Assembly (NCBI RefSeq): GCF_008369405.1
Contig: NZ_VSJJ01000001.1
Span: forward strand, 473,597-537,596
Reading direction: 5' to 3'
Source: Streptococcus cristatus
GTDB lineage: Bacteria > Bacillota > Bacilli > Lactobacillales > Streptococcaceae
Length of the DNA: 64,000 bases
Shown here: in pieces, positions 26,948 through 36,775 of the stretch
How positions within the stretch are numbered: the stretch's first letter is position 1
Layout: every line of letters begins with the position of its first letter
Notes under the pieces: model-generated
What the model was told of the DNA's origin: nothing
Database searches by the model: none
The model's input: the letters and a program-made list of their open reading frames with translations, nothing else
Program-made: the position numbers and the translations under genes

Positions 26948-28322
26948 ATATCTGTTCCATTTGAGGTAAAAAAATCGTGAAGCGCATCCACCTATTCTCA
27001 ACTGCTTCAAAGCGATAAGTGAGATGGTGCTTTTCTAAAATCTGCTGCACGATGAAGAGCCCCAGTCCCGTACCACCATCCTTGCGATTGCGACTGTAGT
27101 CCGGTCGATAAAACGGCTGGAAAATCTGCTGAATCTGTGACTCATCCAGCACTCGCTCAGCTTCATTTTCTACAATTAATACCCCATCTTCTAAACGAAC
27201 CAAGATTTCTCCGCCTTCTACTGTATAATGGAAGGCATTGTCAATCAGATTCTTAATAGCTTTCAGTAAATAGGTCTTATTTCCTCGGACTTTTGTTTCT
27301 GTAAGTTGGACATTAAATTGATAATGCTTGAGGTCAGCCAGAACCTTGTATGTACTGATATTTGCTTCAAGCAACTCTTTGAGAGAGAAGATTTCCCGCT
27401 CTGTCTCCATGGTCATTTCTAGTTTTGAAATAGCTAGGATGGACTGGACTAAGCCTGATTGCTCTTCCAATATTTCGCGGCACTTCTGCAGGTATTTGTC
27501 CCGATCTTTAAAATCGCCCACTCCATAAATCATCCCGTCAATCATTCCCATCATACTGGTGATGGGAGTCTTGAGTTCGTGGGAAGTCATTCGGAGAAAT
27601 TCTGCCTTTTCGCGCTCGCTTTCTGCGACTTTTTCATTTTCCAAGCGCAGGGCTTCCATACTGGTTAAGAGGTTAGCATATAAGTGATTGATATCCTGAG
27701 CCAAATCAGCAATCTCGTCATGCCCTTTCACCTGACAGGAAACATCTGGAAGCAGACTGGTCATTTGCCGAGTGCTATAAGAGATATCCTTAATCCGCTG
27801 ACTGGAGGTCCGACTATAGAGATAGGCGGCAAGCCCACCCAGACTCAGCGACAAGAATAATACAAAGGGATAGAGATTCAGTAAGATCCGACTGGCATCC
27901 GAAACGGGTTGCAGGGAATATTCCCCTCGCAGGACTACTTCTTTGCCATCTGATGTCCGAAAACTTTCTGACAGGGTCTTACTCTCATAATTGCTGTTGG
28001 CAATGGCTGGAACAATGGTCAGCTGGAGAGAGCTATCCCCATTCGTTTCGAGCGCTGGGTAAAGAATCGTATTGTCTTTAGCCAGCAAGGTGAACCAGAT
28101 TTGATTGCTTTTTTTGCTATAATTGCTCAAAAGCTCACTGATTTCTTGGCTGGACTTTCCTTTGACCTGCTTGGCTACCTGAGCAAACTCACGCTGGGCT
28201 TCTCCTCCCTTGACCTGCTGGTAATAAACCGGCATGGCGAAATAGAGGGTGGATAAAACGATTGTCACAACGACAAAGATGATGAAAGTCGTTAAAAGGA
28301 AGTTCTTTTTGACAATCTTCAC
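26946..28322 (-). CDS. two-component sensor histidine kinase
   Basis: A 458-aa membrane kinase. Two spans (about 10-30 and 150-172) enclose an extracellular sensor domain of about 120 residues, followed by a HAMP-like region. The H-box is SHELKTPITSMMG; the N-box is NLIDNAFHYT and the G-box GGTGLGLFIVQQIL. Its start overlaps the response-regulator stop by 4 bp. The linkage to a MacAB-like exporter suggests it senses an antimicrobial peptide or drug, by analogy with other streptococcal pairs. Confidence 0.92.
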   Translation of the reverse strand: MKIVKKNFLLTTFIIFVVVTIVLSTLYFAMPVYYQQVKGGEAQREFAQVAKQVKGKSSQEISELLSNYSKKSNQIWFTLLAKDNTILYPALETNGDSSLQLTIVPAIANSNYESKTLSESFRTSDGKEVVLRGEYSLQPVSDASRILLNLYPFVLFLSLSLGGLAAYLYSRTSSQRIKDISYSTRQMTSLLPDVSCQVKGHDEIADLAQDINHLYANLLTSMEALRLENEKVAESEREKAEFLRMTSHELKTPITSMMGMIDGMIYGVGDFKDRDKYLQKCREILEEQSGLVQSILAISKLEMTMETEREIFSLKELLEANISTYKVLADLKHYQFNVQLTETKVRGNKTYLLKAIKNLIDNAFHYTVEGGEILVRLEDGVLIVENEAERVLDESQIQQIFQPFYRPDYSRNRKDGGTGLGLFIVQQILEKHHLTYRFEAVENRWMRFTIFLPQMEQI

Positions 28323-28975
28323 GTGTCTTCTCCTCCAAGCTGATAGCCCATACCCGTGATGGTTTTCAGAGGAATACCTGGAATCTTCTTACGAATGTTC
28401 TTGATATGATTATCCAGCACCCGGCTGTCCAGCTCGCTGTAACCCCAGATGGTATTCATGAGCTGATCGCGGGTCACTAAGTGATCCTTTCTCTTGGCTA
28501 GAGCCTGCAAGATTTCATACTCTTTCTTGGTCAGAGGCATCTTTTCTTCCTGCCAATAAACCGTACAATCATCGATAGAGACGGTCAATTCACCGACAGT
28601 AATCTCTGAAGCAACCGTATTTCGTCGTAGAATATTCTCAATCCGTTTGACTAAGATCAGCGGTGAAAAAGGCTTGGTCACATAATCACTAATGAGGTGA
28701 TTAAAGCTGACTAGCTGGGTGTACTCGTCATCTAGTGCCGTCAGAATCATGACGGGAATCTGAGAAGTCTTGCGAATTTCCTTGAGGACATCCAGTCCAC
28801 TCATGGTTGGCAACATCATGTCTAAAATAACTAAGTCAAAAGACTCTGCTTCAAATTGAAGCAAAGCCTCGCCTCCATCAAAGACTGGTGTAACTGCATA
28901 GTTACTTTCTTTTAAAAATTCACAAATGACTTGATTGATCGTAGTATCGTCTTCCACTACTAAAATCTTGTGCAT
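28319..28975 (-). CDS. OmpR-family response regulator
   Basis: A 218-aa protein. The receiver domain (1-120) has acidic DD near residue 9, the phospho-accepting Asp in LVILDMMLP (about 52) and the switch Lys in YVTKPFSP. The C-terminal winged helix (125-215) has the typical TKKEYEILQAL...RDQLMNTIWG...RVLDNHIKNIRKKI. It follows the exporter permease by about 20 bp and precedes its kinase. Tandem 11-bp-period direct repeats at 32560-32580, upstream of the operon, are a plausible binding site for it. Confidence 0.94.
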   Translation of the reverse strand: MHKILVVEDDTTINQVICEFLKESNYAVTPVFDGGEALLQFEAESFDLVILDMMLPTMSGLDVLKEIRKTSQIPVMILTALDDEYTQLVSFNHLISDYVTKPFSPLILVKRIENILRRNTVASEITVGELTVSIDDCTVYWQEEKMPLTKKEYEILQALAKRKDHLVTRDQLMNTIWGYSELDSRVLDNHIKNIRKKIPGIPLKTITGMGYQLGGEDT

Positions 28976-28996
28976 ATATGCTTGATTCTCCTTTAT

Positions 28997-30214
28997 TTAT
29001 TCAAATCGCAGGGCTTCAATTGGATCCAGCTTGGATGCTTTCACAGCCGGCAGGAGCCCAAATACTACTCCTATTATACAACAAAAGAGCAAACTTACAA
29101 AGACCGAAAATAGAGATAAAATATATGGATAGGCCAAAGACTGGGTAATAGCAAAACCAGAGGCGATACCTGCTACCACACCAATAATTCCTCCCATCAG
29201 AGTCAGGATGACCGCTTCGATCAGGAACTGCTTGAGAATGATCTTGCGCCGAGCTCCCAGAGCTTTTTTAATCCCGATTTCACGCGTCCGCTCTGTCACT
29301 GAGACCAGCATGATATTCATAACCCCAATACCTCCAACTAAGAGGGAGATGCTGGCAATACCCGCTAGCAAGACAAAGTTAGACTGGTTGAGGTTATCCA
29401 ATTGACGTTCAAATTCTTGCAGATTTAGCACACCAAACATATAGTCTGACTGGGGCATCTGCTGATTGAGATAATCACTAACTTTCTTGGCTACCTTCTT
29501 CAAATCATCGGCTTTGTGGGTTTGAACAGTTACTTCTGGACTAACATTGATGGTATCAAAAATCCGGTGCCATTGTTGCAGAGGAATATAGGCCACCTTT
29601 TCCGAACCAGAAGTTAGGCCACTCTGCTCAGTCGACTCAAAGACGCCAATAACTTTAAAAGGATTGCCCATAACTTCTACATATTTACCGATACCATCTC
29701 CCTTAGGAAAGAGAGTATCATAAAGAGTCTTTTCTAGGTAGGTTACTTGCTCTTGATTTTTGAAGGCTTCAGAGTCAAAGCCCTCACCTTCCAACAGCCG
29801 TTGCTGCTTGATGTCAGCTACCGACTGAGAAACCGCCTGAACCTTGCCAGATGACTTTTGACTAAGATAATAAATCTTTTCGTCCGTACCATAAGTCATC
29901 AAAGCATTTTTAACGCCAGGAATTTCCTTGATTTTGGATAAGACATCCTCTCCCATGAAGGGAATGTAGGAAGGCTTCTGCGCTTGGGATTTTTCTGGAA
30001 TAGAAGGGTCAATCGAACTCTTCTTGTCGTAAACAACCTTAATGGTATTATTGGTCCCACCGATCAACTGGCGCTTGGTATTTTCTGTATTTCCTTCAAT
30101 GATAGAAAAGATAGCAATAATAGCGCCAATCCCGATGATAATCCCCAACATGGTCAGCATAGAGCGCATTTTGTGGGACAGGATGGAGTTTAGAGCTACA
30201 AAAATATCTTCCAT
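28997..30214 (-). CDS. MacB/FtsX-type ABC transporter permease
   Basis: A 405-aa permease: one N-terminal membrane span, a large extracellular MacB-type domain (about 45-270), then three C-terminal spans (FtsX domain) with GIGVMNIMLVSVTERTREIGIKKALGARR, the MacB signature. With the ATPase and membrane-fusion protein encoded upstream it should form a mechanotransmission exporter for peptides or antibiotics. Its start is 11 bp after the ATPase stop. Confidence 0.92.
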   Translation of the reverse strand: MEDIFVALNSILSHKMRSMLTMLGIIIGIGAIIAIFSIIEGNTENTKRQLIGGTNNTIKVVYDKKSSIDPSIPEKSQAQKPSYIPFMGEDVLSKIKEIPGVKNALMTYGTDEKIYYLSQKSSGKVQAVSQSVADIKQQRLLEGEGFDSEAFKNQEQVTYLEKTLYDTLFPKGDGIGKYVEVMGNPFKVIGVFESTEQSGLTSGSEKVAYIPLQQWHRIFDTINVSPEVTVQTHKADDLKKVAKKVSDYLNQQMPQSDYMFGVLNLQEFERQLDNLNQSNFVLLAGIASISLLVGGIGVMNIMLVSVTERTREIGIKKALGARRKIILKQFLIEAVILTLMGGIIGVVAGIASGFAITQSLAYPYILSLFSVFVSLLFCCIIGVVFGLLPAVKASKLDPIEALRFE

Positions 30215-30225
30215 ATAGCCCCCTT

Positions 30226-30900
30226 CTATCCTAATGCCCGAGTCTCTATATTACCGTCCCGCAAGACAACTGTTTGCTTGCAAAGTTGAGCCACTTCCGG
30301 CTCGTGGGTAATGATGACAATGGTCTTGCCTTGTTCATTAAATTGCTTGAATAGCTCCATAATCTGAACACTGGTCTTAGTATCCAGCGCCCCAGTCGGC
30401 TCGTCTCCCAAGATAAAGCTGGGATTGGTCACAAGAGCACGCGCAATAGCTACCCGTTGCTTTTGACCACCAGACAGCTCCATAGGCTTGAAGTCACTTC
30501 TTTCTTCTAGGCCGACCAGTCGTAGCATTTCTAAGGCGCGCTCGCGTCGCTCTTTTTTAGGAACTTTCATGTAAGTCAGAGGCAGTTCAACATTTTGACA
30601 GGCTGTCAGCTTGGGCATGAGGTTGAAATTCTGGAAAACAAAGCCAATTTTCTGATTACGCAAATCAGATAGTTGGTTGTCGGACAGGTCAGAGACGTCA
30701 GTCCCTTCGATATGATAAGAACCTGCACTAGCCTTGTCCAAACAGCCGATAATGTTCATCAAAGTGGACTTACCTGATCCAGACGGCCCCATGATCGCTA
30801 GAAAATCCCCCTCTTTCACATGCAAATCAATTCCTTTCAAAATCGGAAATTCCTGACTGCCCTGTTGATAAGATTTGTGGATGTCCTTAAGCTTTAACAT
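30226..30900 (-). CDS. MacB/LolD-type ABC transporter ATPase
   Basis: A 224-aa ATPase with Walker A GPSGSGKST (about 38), signature LSGGQKQRVAIARAL, Walker B ILGDEPTGALD and switch ITHEPEVA. The start overlaps the end of the membrane-fusion gene by 14 bp. It energises the permease encoded immediately downstream. Confidence 0.95.
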   Translation of the reverse strand: MLKLKDIHKSYQQGSQEFPILKGIDLHVKEGDFLAIMGPSGSGKSTLMNIIGCLDKASAGSYHIEGTDVSDLSDNQLSDLRNQKIGFVFQNFNLMPKLTACQNVELPLTYMKVPKKERRERALEMLRLVGLEERSDFKPMELSGGQKQRVAIARALVTNPSFILGDEPTGALDTKTSVQIMELFKQFNEQGKTIVIITHEPEVAQLCKQTVVLRDGNIETRALG

Positions 30901-32152
30901 TCTGTCCTACCTCCATCCCGTCTTTCATGCCTTCTCTAGGCGTCGAAATGGTATCCTGCATAGTCAGACCTTCTGTAATCTCTACCAAACGGTCAGAAAC
31001 TTTCTTGGTCTTAACTTCTTTCATTTTCACCTTTTTGCCCTCTACCTTCCAGACATAGGTCTTGCCATTTTTACTGAAAGTATAGGCTTTATTGACAACA
31101 ACCTTGCTGGCTTCAGGAGCATTTTCTACGACATTGACATAAGAATGGGAGCCTACAAGTGGCATTTCACCACCCTGATCCAGCTCGACAGTATAAGGGA
31201 ACTTGCCTTGGTTGGGGTTTTCCTGTTGTTTATTTCCACTATTACTATTTCCAGCATTTGCAGTTGTCAAGGTGCCGACCTGAGTGACGGTGCCACTCCA
31301 GCGCTTCTTAGGATCCTTGCGGTCTACGATATCTACTCTCTGACCCACGCTCAGCTTCTCACGGTCAAATTCGCTGACAGTCCCTTTTACCAAAGTCTTA
31401 GACTTGTCCATGATTTCGATAAAGGTTTCTTCTTCCTTTTTAGCTTTGGACTGGGTCGGTAAGTCTTCGTTCATAGAGGTAATAGTCCCCGCTGTATCAG
31501 CCGTCACGGTATCATATTTCATACGGTCTGATTCCGTCTGAGCGGTCACCTGAGCCTTTTCAGCCTCAATCTGAGCATTTGTTACTTCATTGTCAGCAGT
31601 CTTTGCGTCACTGAGCGCTTGAGCCAGTTCATCTTCAGCAGATTTTATCTGATCCAAGAGAGACTCATCCTTACTAGAATTGTATTTATTCCGAAGTGCA
31701 TTAAGACTAGCCAGCTTACGGTTATAAGTTTCCCATTTGATTGATGCGCTGGTTTGAGCAGTCGTAATGCCGTTGGCCTTAGCTTGAGCATCATACTGAG
31801 CAGACTGGGCTGTCAATTCCTGAGAGGTCACATAGGAAAAGAGGGGCTGCCCTTGCGTAACAGTATCGCCATTTTTGACAAATACTTCTTTAACTTCACC
31901 TTTAGATGGGTCAATTTTGACCTTACTGCTATTGTTAGCAACTACTTCTCCAGATAAAACCAGGCTTGTTTTTTTACTGTTATTGACAGCATCCTGGACC
32001 GTCAGAGAATCAATCTTATTATCAACCATTTGCATGGCCTGTTTTTGATTAACCTGATTGAGAAGTACATAGCCTCCCAGCCCAGCACAAGCGAGAATGA
32101 CCGTGCTGCCCAATATTATGGTTTTACGATTCATTTTTTTTCTTTCAAACAT
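30887..32152 (-). CDS. membrane-fusion (HlyD/MacA-like) adaptor subunit of the exporter
   Basis: A 421-aa protein anchored by one N-terminal span (TIILGSTVILACAGLGGYVLL). It has a biotinyl-lipoyl-like half (VKEVFVKNGDTVTQGQPLFSY), a coiled-coil hairpin rich in Ala/Glu/Gln (about 125-210), the second lipoyl half (GTITSMNEDLPTQS) and beta-barrel and membrane-proximal domains. In Gram-positive MacAB systems it forms an external channel on the permease. A GGAGGCAAT ribosome binding site supports the start at 32152. Confidence 0.92.
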   Translation of the reverse strand: MFERKKMNRKTIILGSTVILACAGLGGYVLLNQVNQKQAMQMVDNKIDSLTVQDAVNNSKKTSLVLSGEVVANNSSKVKIDPSKGEVKEVFVKNGDTVTQGQPLFSYVTSQELTAQSAQYDAQAKANGITTAQTSASIKWETYNRKLASLNALRNKYNSSKDESLLDQIKSAEDELAQALSDAKTADNEVTNAQIEAEKAQVTAQTESDRMKYDTVTADTAGTITSMNEDLPTQSKAKKEEETFIEIMDKSKTLVKGTVSEFDREKLSVGQRVDIVDRKDPKKRWSGTVTQVGTLTTANAGNSNSGNKQQENPNQGKFPYTVELDQGGEMPLVGSHSYVNVVENAPEASKVVVNKAYTFSKNGKTYVWKVEGKKVKMKEVKTKKVSDRLVEITEGLTMQDTISTPREGMKDGMEVGQNVKA

Positions 32153-32180
32153 ATTGCCTCCAACCTACAGGTTCTAACGT

Positions 32181-32447
32181 TTATTTATCAGTTGATTCAG
32201 ATTCATCTGTTGGTAATTCTTCACCATCTGCTGGGATTTGAATTACATTTCCGTCTGGCATAGTGTACTCTGTCACTTCCTTGCCGTCTACTGTTTTCGT
32301 TTTTTGATCTACGGCATCTTTCTTGAAGTCCACTTGTTTGCCATCGATAACTTCTTGATTGTCAGCATTCTTAGAACCACATGCAGCTAAAAAGAAGCCA
32401 GACATTCCGATAAGAGTTACAAGCATTGCGAATTTTTTTGTGTTCAT
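32181..32447 (-). CDS. small lipoprotein heading the efflux operon
   Basis: The start at 32447 (MNTKKFAMLV) has an AAGGAGAAATC ribosome binding site; 88 codons. A signal with lipobox LAAC gives a lipid-anchored mature peptide of about 65 residues containing two similar halves, GKQVDFKKDAVDQKTKTVDGKEVTEY and MPDGNVIQIPADGEE (quoted in parts: the motif is DGKxV, repeated). Acidic tail. It could be a ligand-binding or immunity accessory to the exporter. No named family. Confidence 0.75.
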   Translation of the reverse strand: MNTKKFAMLVTLIGMSGFFLAACGSKNADNQEVIDGKQVDFKKDAVDQKTKTVDGKEVTEYTMPDGNVIQIPADGEELPTDESESTDK

Positions 32448-32521
32448 TTGATTTCTCCTTTGTTTTAGAAAACAGGAATTTTGAGCTTTCCTGATCGTAT
32501 TTGTTTTTTTTGAACAATTCC

Positions 32522-32580
32522 ATTCTATCAAAGTGGTCTATCCCCTTCCTACCCACCATCTGTTTTTTGTCTGTTTTTTG
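32522..32580 (-). promoter_or_regulatory. candidate autoregulated promoter of the efflux/two-component operon
   Basis: Two copies of CTGTTTTTTG (32560-32569 and 32571-32580) lie with an 11-bp period, the spacing used by OmpR-family regulators. A TAGAAT -10-like box is at 32522-32527 on the minus strand, 32 nt from the nearer repeat. No good -35 is present, as expected for an activated promoter. Confidence 0.45.
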
Positions 32581-32589
32581 AAAATAATT

Positions 32590-32619
32590 CAGGCTTTTCC
32601 ATTAAAATACAGGCTTTTC
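32590..32619. repeat. second direct-repeat pair in the divergent promoter region
   Basis: CAGGCTTTTC occurs at 32590-32599 and 32610-32619, 20 bp apart (about two helical turns). It lies between the efflux operon and the rightward lactonase gene, and could serve either. Confidence 0.35.
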
Positions 32620-32687
32620 TTGCGTCAACAGCTTCTCAAGTCATTTTGTGGTATAATAGATTGACTTTAAAAGAATGAGGTGGAGAC

Positions 32688-33698
32688 ATGACTCAAACAG
32701 TTTATTTTGGAACATATACCCGACGAGATTCCAAAGGAATTTATAAGGCAGATTTTGATACTGAAAAGGGACAACTCTCAAACTTAGAATTAGTAGCCGA
32801 AGAGCCAAGCCCAACTTACCTAGCCTTTGACCAAGCTGGTCATCTATACACTGTCGGCGCAAAAGATAGGCAAGGTGGGATTGCTGCCTATGACCAAGAA
32901 GGGCAGCTGCTCAATCACGTGGTTGAGGAAGGTGCTCCGCTTTGCTATGTCGCTGTAGATGAGGAGAGAGGACTCGTTTACGGAGCCAACTACCACAAGG
33001 GGCAAGTGCTGGTCTACAAGCAGCAAGAAGATGGCAGCCTAAAACTAGCTGATTCGGACACCCATGTCGGTCAAGGGCCTCATGCCAATCAAGACTCTGC
33101 CCATGTCCACTACACTGACTTGACACCTGATCAATATCTGATTACCTGTGACCTCGGAACAGACCAAGTCACCACCTACGATGTGACAGAAGCTGGGCAA
33201 TTAAACAAATTAGCTACTTACACATGTGCTGCTGGGGCTGGGGCACGCCACCTTGTCTTTCATAACCACTACAAAATCGCCTACCTTATCTGCGAATTAA
33301 ACTCTACCATCGAAGTATTGATTTACGATGGCGTTGGTCAGTTTGAACACATGCAGACCGTCTCAACTCTCCCAGAAGGATTTAAAGATTTTAACGGAAC
33401 TGCAGCCATCCGCCTTTCAGCAGACGGTAAATTCCTCTATGGCTCTAACCGTGGCCATGACTCAATAGCTGTTTATCAAATTCTAGCTGATGGAAGTTTA
33501 CAGCTCCTTGAAATCACTCCAACAAAGGGCAAAAATCCACGCGATTTCAACATCACACCTGACCAAAACTACCTCATCGCTGTTCACCAAGACTCGGACA
33601 ATGCAACTGTTTTCAAACGCGATCCTGAAACAGGCCGATTAACAGAAATTTCTCATGATTTCTATGTGCCAGAAGCAGTCTGCGTAACCTTCCTATGA
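32688..33698 (+). CDS. lactonase-family beta-propeller protein (6-phosphogluconolactonase-like)
   Basis: A 336-aa seven-bladed propeller of the YbhE/Pgl family. Typical strings are YFGTYTRRDSKGIY at the start, HVHYTDLTPDQ, GAGARHLVFH and GKNPRDFNITPD near the end. It may hydrolyse 6-phosphogluconolactone, though in lactic acid bacteria the physiological substrate is often untested. Ribosome binding site GAGGTGGAG. The -10 is an extended TATAAT at 32652-32657. It is transcribed away from the efflux operon. Confidence 0.85.
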   Translation: MTQTVYFGTYTRRDSKGIYKADFDTEKGQLSNLELVAEEPSPTYLAFDQAGHLYTVGAKDRQGGIAAYDQEGQLLNHVVEEGAPLCYVAVDEERGLVYGANYHKGQVLVYKQQEDGSLKLADSDTHVGQGPHANQDSAHVHYTDLTPDQYLITCDLGTDQVTTYDVTEAGQLNKLATYTCAAGAGARHLVFHNHYKIAYLICELNSTIEVLIYDGVGQFEHMQTVSTLPEGFKDFNGTAAIRLSADGKFLYGSNRGHDSIAVYQILADGSLQLLEITPTKGKNPRDFNITPDQNYLIAVHQDSDNATVFKRDPETGRLTEISHDFYVPEAVCVTFL

Positions 33699-33771
33699 GC
33701 AAATATCTTGCTTTAAACCTAGATATTTGATTAAATAGTATCAAAAGAAAATTATCAAAGGAGCATTCAAG

Positions 33772-33957
33772 ATGAATCCAGTAGAATTGTTTAACCAAGT
33801 AAAAGAATTGATCGAAAAGAAAGATTTTGATGCAGCTAAGAAGTTTGTCGAAGACCACAAGGATGAGCTGGGAGAATACTTAGATAAGGCTAAAGATTTG
33901 GTCGCAAATTCAAAAGGACTCGATGGCGTCATCAACAAAGTTAAGTCTCTTTTCTAA
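33772..33957 (+). CDS. small charged helical protein
   Basis: A 61-aa, Lys/Asp-rich, probably all-helical soluble protein (MNPVELFNQVKELIEKKDFD...). An AAAGGAGC ribosome binding site precedes it. It lies 73 bp after the lactonase gene and before structured repeat copy 3. I recall similar short proteins in other streptococci without assigned function. No domain recognised. Confidence 0.75.
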   Translation: MNPVELFNQVKELIEKKDFDAAKKFVEDHKDELGEYLDKAKDLVANSKGLDGVINKVKSLF

Positions 33958-33973
33958 AATCTTAATCAAAAAT

Positions 33974-34149
33974 GAGAGTGGGACAGAAATCGGTAATTTG
34001 TTAGAATTCGATTTCGTCGTCCCACCTCCGCACAGTTGAGTAGGGCTGTAAAAGCTGATGAAATTAGCCTAGTAGAGCCCACTCAACCACTGCGTCTTGC
34101 TCGACAATCCAAAGACAATTGAGGAGGCTGGGACTTTTGTCCCAGCCTC
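33974..34149. repeat. three-copy structured intergenic element, copy 3
   Basis: 176 bp, same orientation as copies 1 and 2. The terminal hairpin is perfect here (GAGGCTGGGAC-TTTT-GTCCCAGCCTC). It lies between convergent genes, 28 bp past the stop of the leftward membrane-protein gene and 17 bp past the rightward small gene, so it may terminate both. Confidence 0.85.
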
Positions 34150-34176
34150 ATTTTGATTCATCGAGCTTTATTTAGT

Positions 34177-34752
34177 CTATTTCCGATTCATAAAATCATC
34201 TAATTCTTCCAATCGCTTCCTTGTCAAGGTCTGAGCAAGAAAATCATCCTTATCGACATCTTTGTCCTTATTAAAATCATGTAAGTCAACCTTTTCATAA
34301 ACTATCTTATTTGTATAAGCAAGTTGACCATTTACATAGGTCATAATCGCTATATCGCTCTTACTAAAAAATGCTCCATAATAATCTTCCCGAACCACTA
34401 CTGTCTGCCCTTTTTCCTCAAGATAGGCATAATGGGTCACTGGAACATAAACTCTAAAAATATAGCCAATAATAGGAGAAACTGCCAATAGCAACAAGCC
34501 TAAAGCAAGAGCAGGATAAAGAAGCCACCTATATCTTTTGACCAATAAATAGAAAGCGAGAAACAAAAAGGGAAAAGCAAACCATGGGCTGAACTGAGGA
34601 TACCAGAATATACTGGTGATTGTAAGAAATAAAAGAACTGCCAAAAGCGCCAGAGAGCTTGATTCGCGTTTATAAGCCAAAAAGAGGCCTATAAATAAAA
34701 CGGTAAAAGCTAGCCACTCTCTACTTAGGATATACAAAATGAAATAAAACAT
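34177..34752 (-). CDS. hypothetical membrane protein
   Basis: A 191-aa protein with about four hydrophobic segments in its first 110 residues (ILYILSREWLAFTVLFIGLFL..., SLALLAVLLFLTITSIFW, AFPFLFLAFYLLV, LLYPALALGLLLLAVSPIIGY), then a hydrophilic C-terminal domain of about 80 residues with an acidic, EF-hand-like stretch DFNKDKDVDKDDF. Ribosome binding site GGGGAG. No family recognised; the acidic stretch might bind a divalent cation. Confidence 0.7.
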   Translation of the reverse strand: MFYFILYILSREWLAFTVLFIGLFLAYKRESSSLALLAVLLFLTITSIFWYPQFSPWFAFPFLFLAFYLLVKRYRWLLYPALALGLLLLAVSPIIGYIFRVYVPVTHYAYLEEKGQTVVVREDYYGAFFSKSDIAIMTYVNGQLAYTNKIVYEKVDLHDFNKDKDVDKDDFLAQTLTRKRLEELDDFMNRK

Positions 34753-34778
34753 CCCAAAAGTCTCCCCTTATTTATTAA

Positions 34779-34806
34779 AAATCCCTTGAGTGAGCCTCAA
34801 GGGATT
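34779..34806 (-). terminator. eno terminator
   Basis: AAATCCCTTGAG and CTCAAGGGATTT form a perfect 12-bp stem with a 4-nt loop; TTTTTAATAAAT follows on the minus strand. Confidence 0.9.
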
Positions 34807-34828
34807 TACTTCATTCCATTAGAATGAA

Positions 34829-36151
<1,323 letters not shown>

Positions 36152-36171
36152 TTAAAATTATTTACTAGTCT

Positions 36172-36200
36172 ATGATACCTCAAAAGCGCTTTTTTTTCAA
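36172..36200 (-). promoter_or_regulatory. eno promoter with cre-like spacer
   Basis: TTGAAA (36195-36200) and TATCAT (36172-36177) are 17 nt apart on the minus strand. The palindrome AAAAGCGCTTTT (36182-36193) fills the spacer and matches a CcpA core. Confidence 0.6.
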
Positions 36201-36316
36201 GGAAAAACAGTATCTTTGCGTGAAAAATCACAAATTTTAAGATGCAATCGGTTACATTCTGCCTCTTTCTTAACAGTTTGTAAATCAGAAATCCTTATTT
36301 ATGATATACTAGAAAT

Positions 36317-36775
36317 ATGACAGATCTAAATAACATTATCATGGAAAAATCTCAAGGGAATGCTAAGCTCAATCCTGATGAACAGCGCAAATTTCTGGAA
36401 ACTTTTGAAGAGCGGGTAATTGGCTACTGCTCTATTTCTGATGCAAATTCTACTCTCCTAAAGCAGCATTTTAAAGAAATAGTTGAGAAGATCACTAAAA
36501 GCTACTATCCTGTCACAGTCAAAATATCGCCTGAAGTCATATCCAGCCAGCAGGTTTTCTACCTAAAAACCGCCAAAGACTTAGGCTGCGAGGCCACCAT
36601 CGTCTCTGCTTTTTGCCAATCCTCTCCTTTCGGTTTGGTTATCCATAGTGATCGTCCTGTGATTGCGGAAGAAAAGGACTTGAGCAAGCAATTTGCCGAC
36701 GTCCTCCATCCAGCAGAGAGTAAACCATCTCCCCGCAAGAAAACTTCTCTTTGGAAAAAAATGTTTCATAAATGA
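36317..36775 (+). CDS. DUF1694 (YueI-like) protein
   Basis: A 152-aa protein related to YueI of Bacillus, an L7Ae-like fold of unknown function. Typical segments are NPDEQRKFLETFEERVIGYCSISDA at the start and VFYLKTAKDLGCEATIV..SPFGLVIHSDRPV in the middle. The C-terminus is basic (PRKKTSLWKKMFHK). The ATG at 36317 has no Shine-Dalgarno and is only 6 nt after an extended TATACT -10 (36305-36310), so the mRNA is probably leaderless. The stop overlaps the start of the next gene. Confidence 0.8.
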   Translation: MTDLNNIIMEKSQGNAKLNPDEQRKFLETFEERVIGYCSISDANSTLLKQHFKEIVEKITKSYYPVTVKISPEVISSQQVFYLKTAKDLGCEATIVSAFCQSSPFGLVIHSDRPVIAEEKDLSKQFADVLHPAESKPSPRKKTSLWKKMFHK

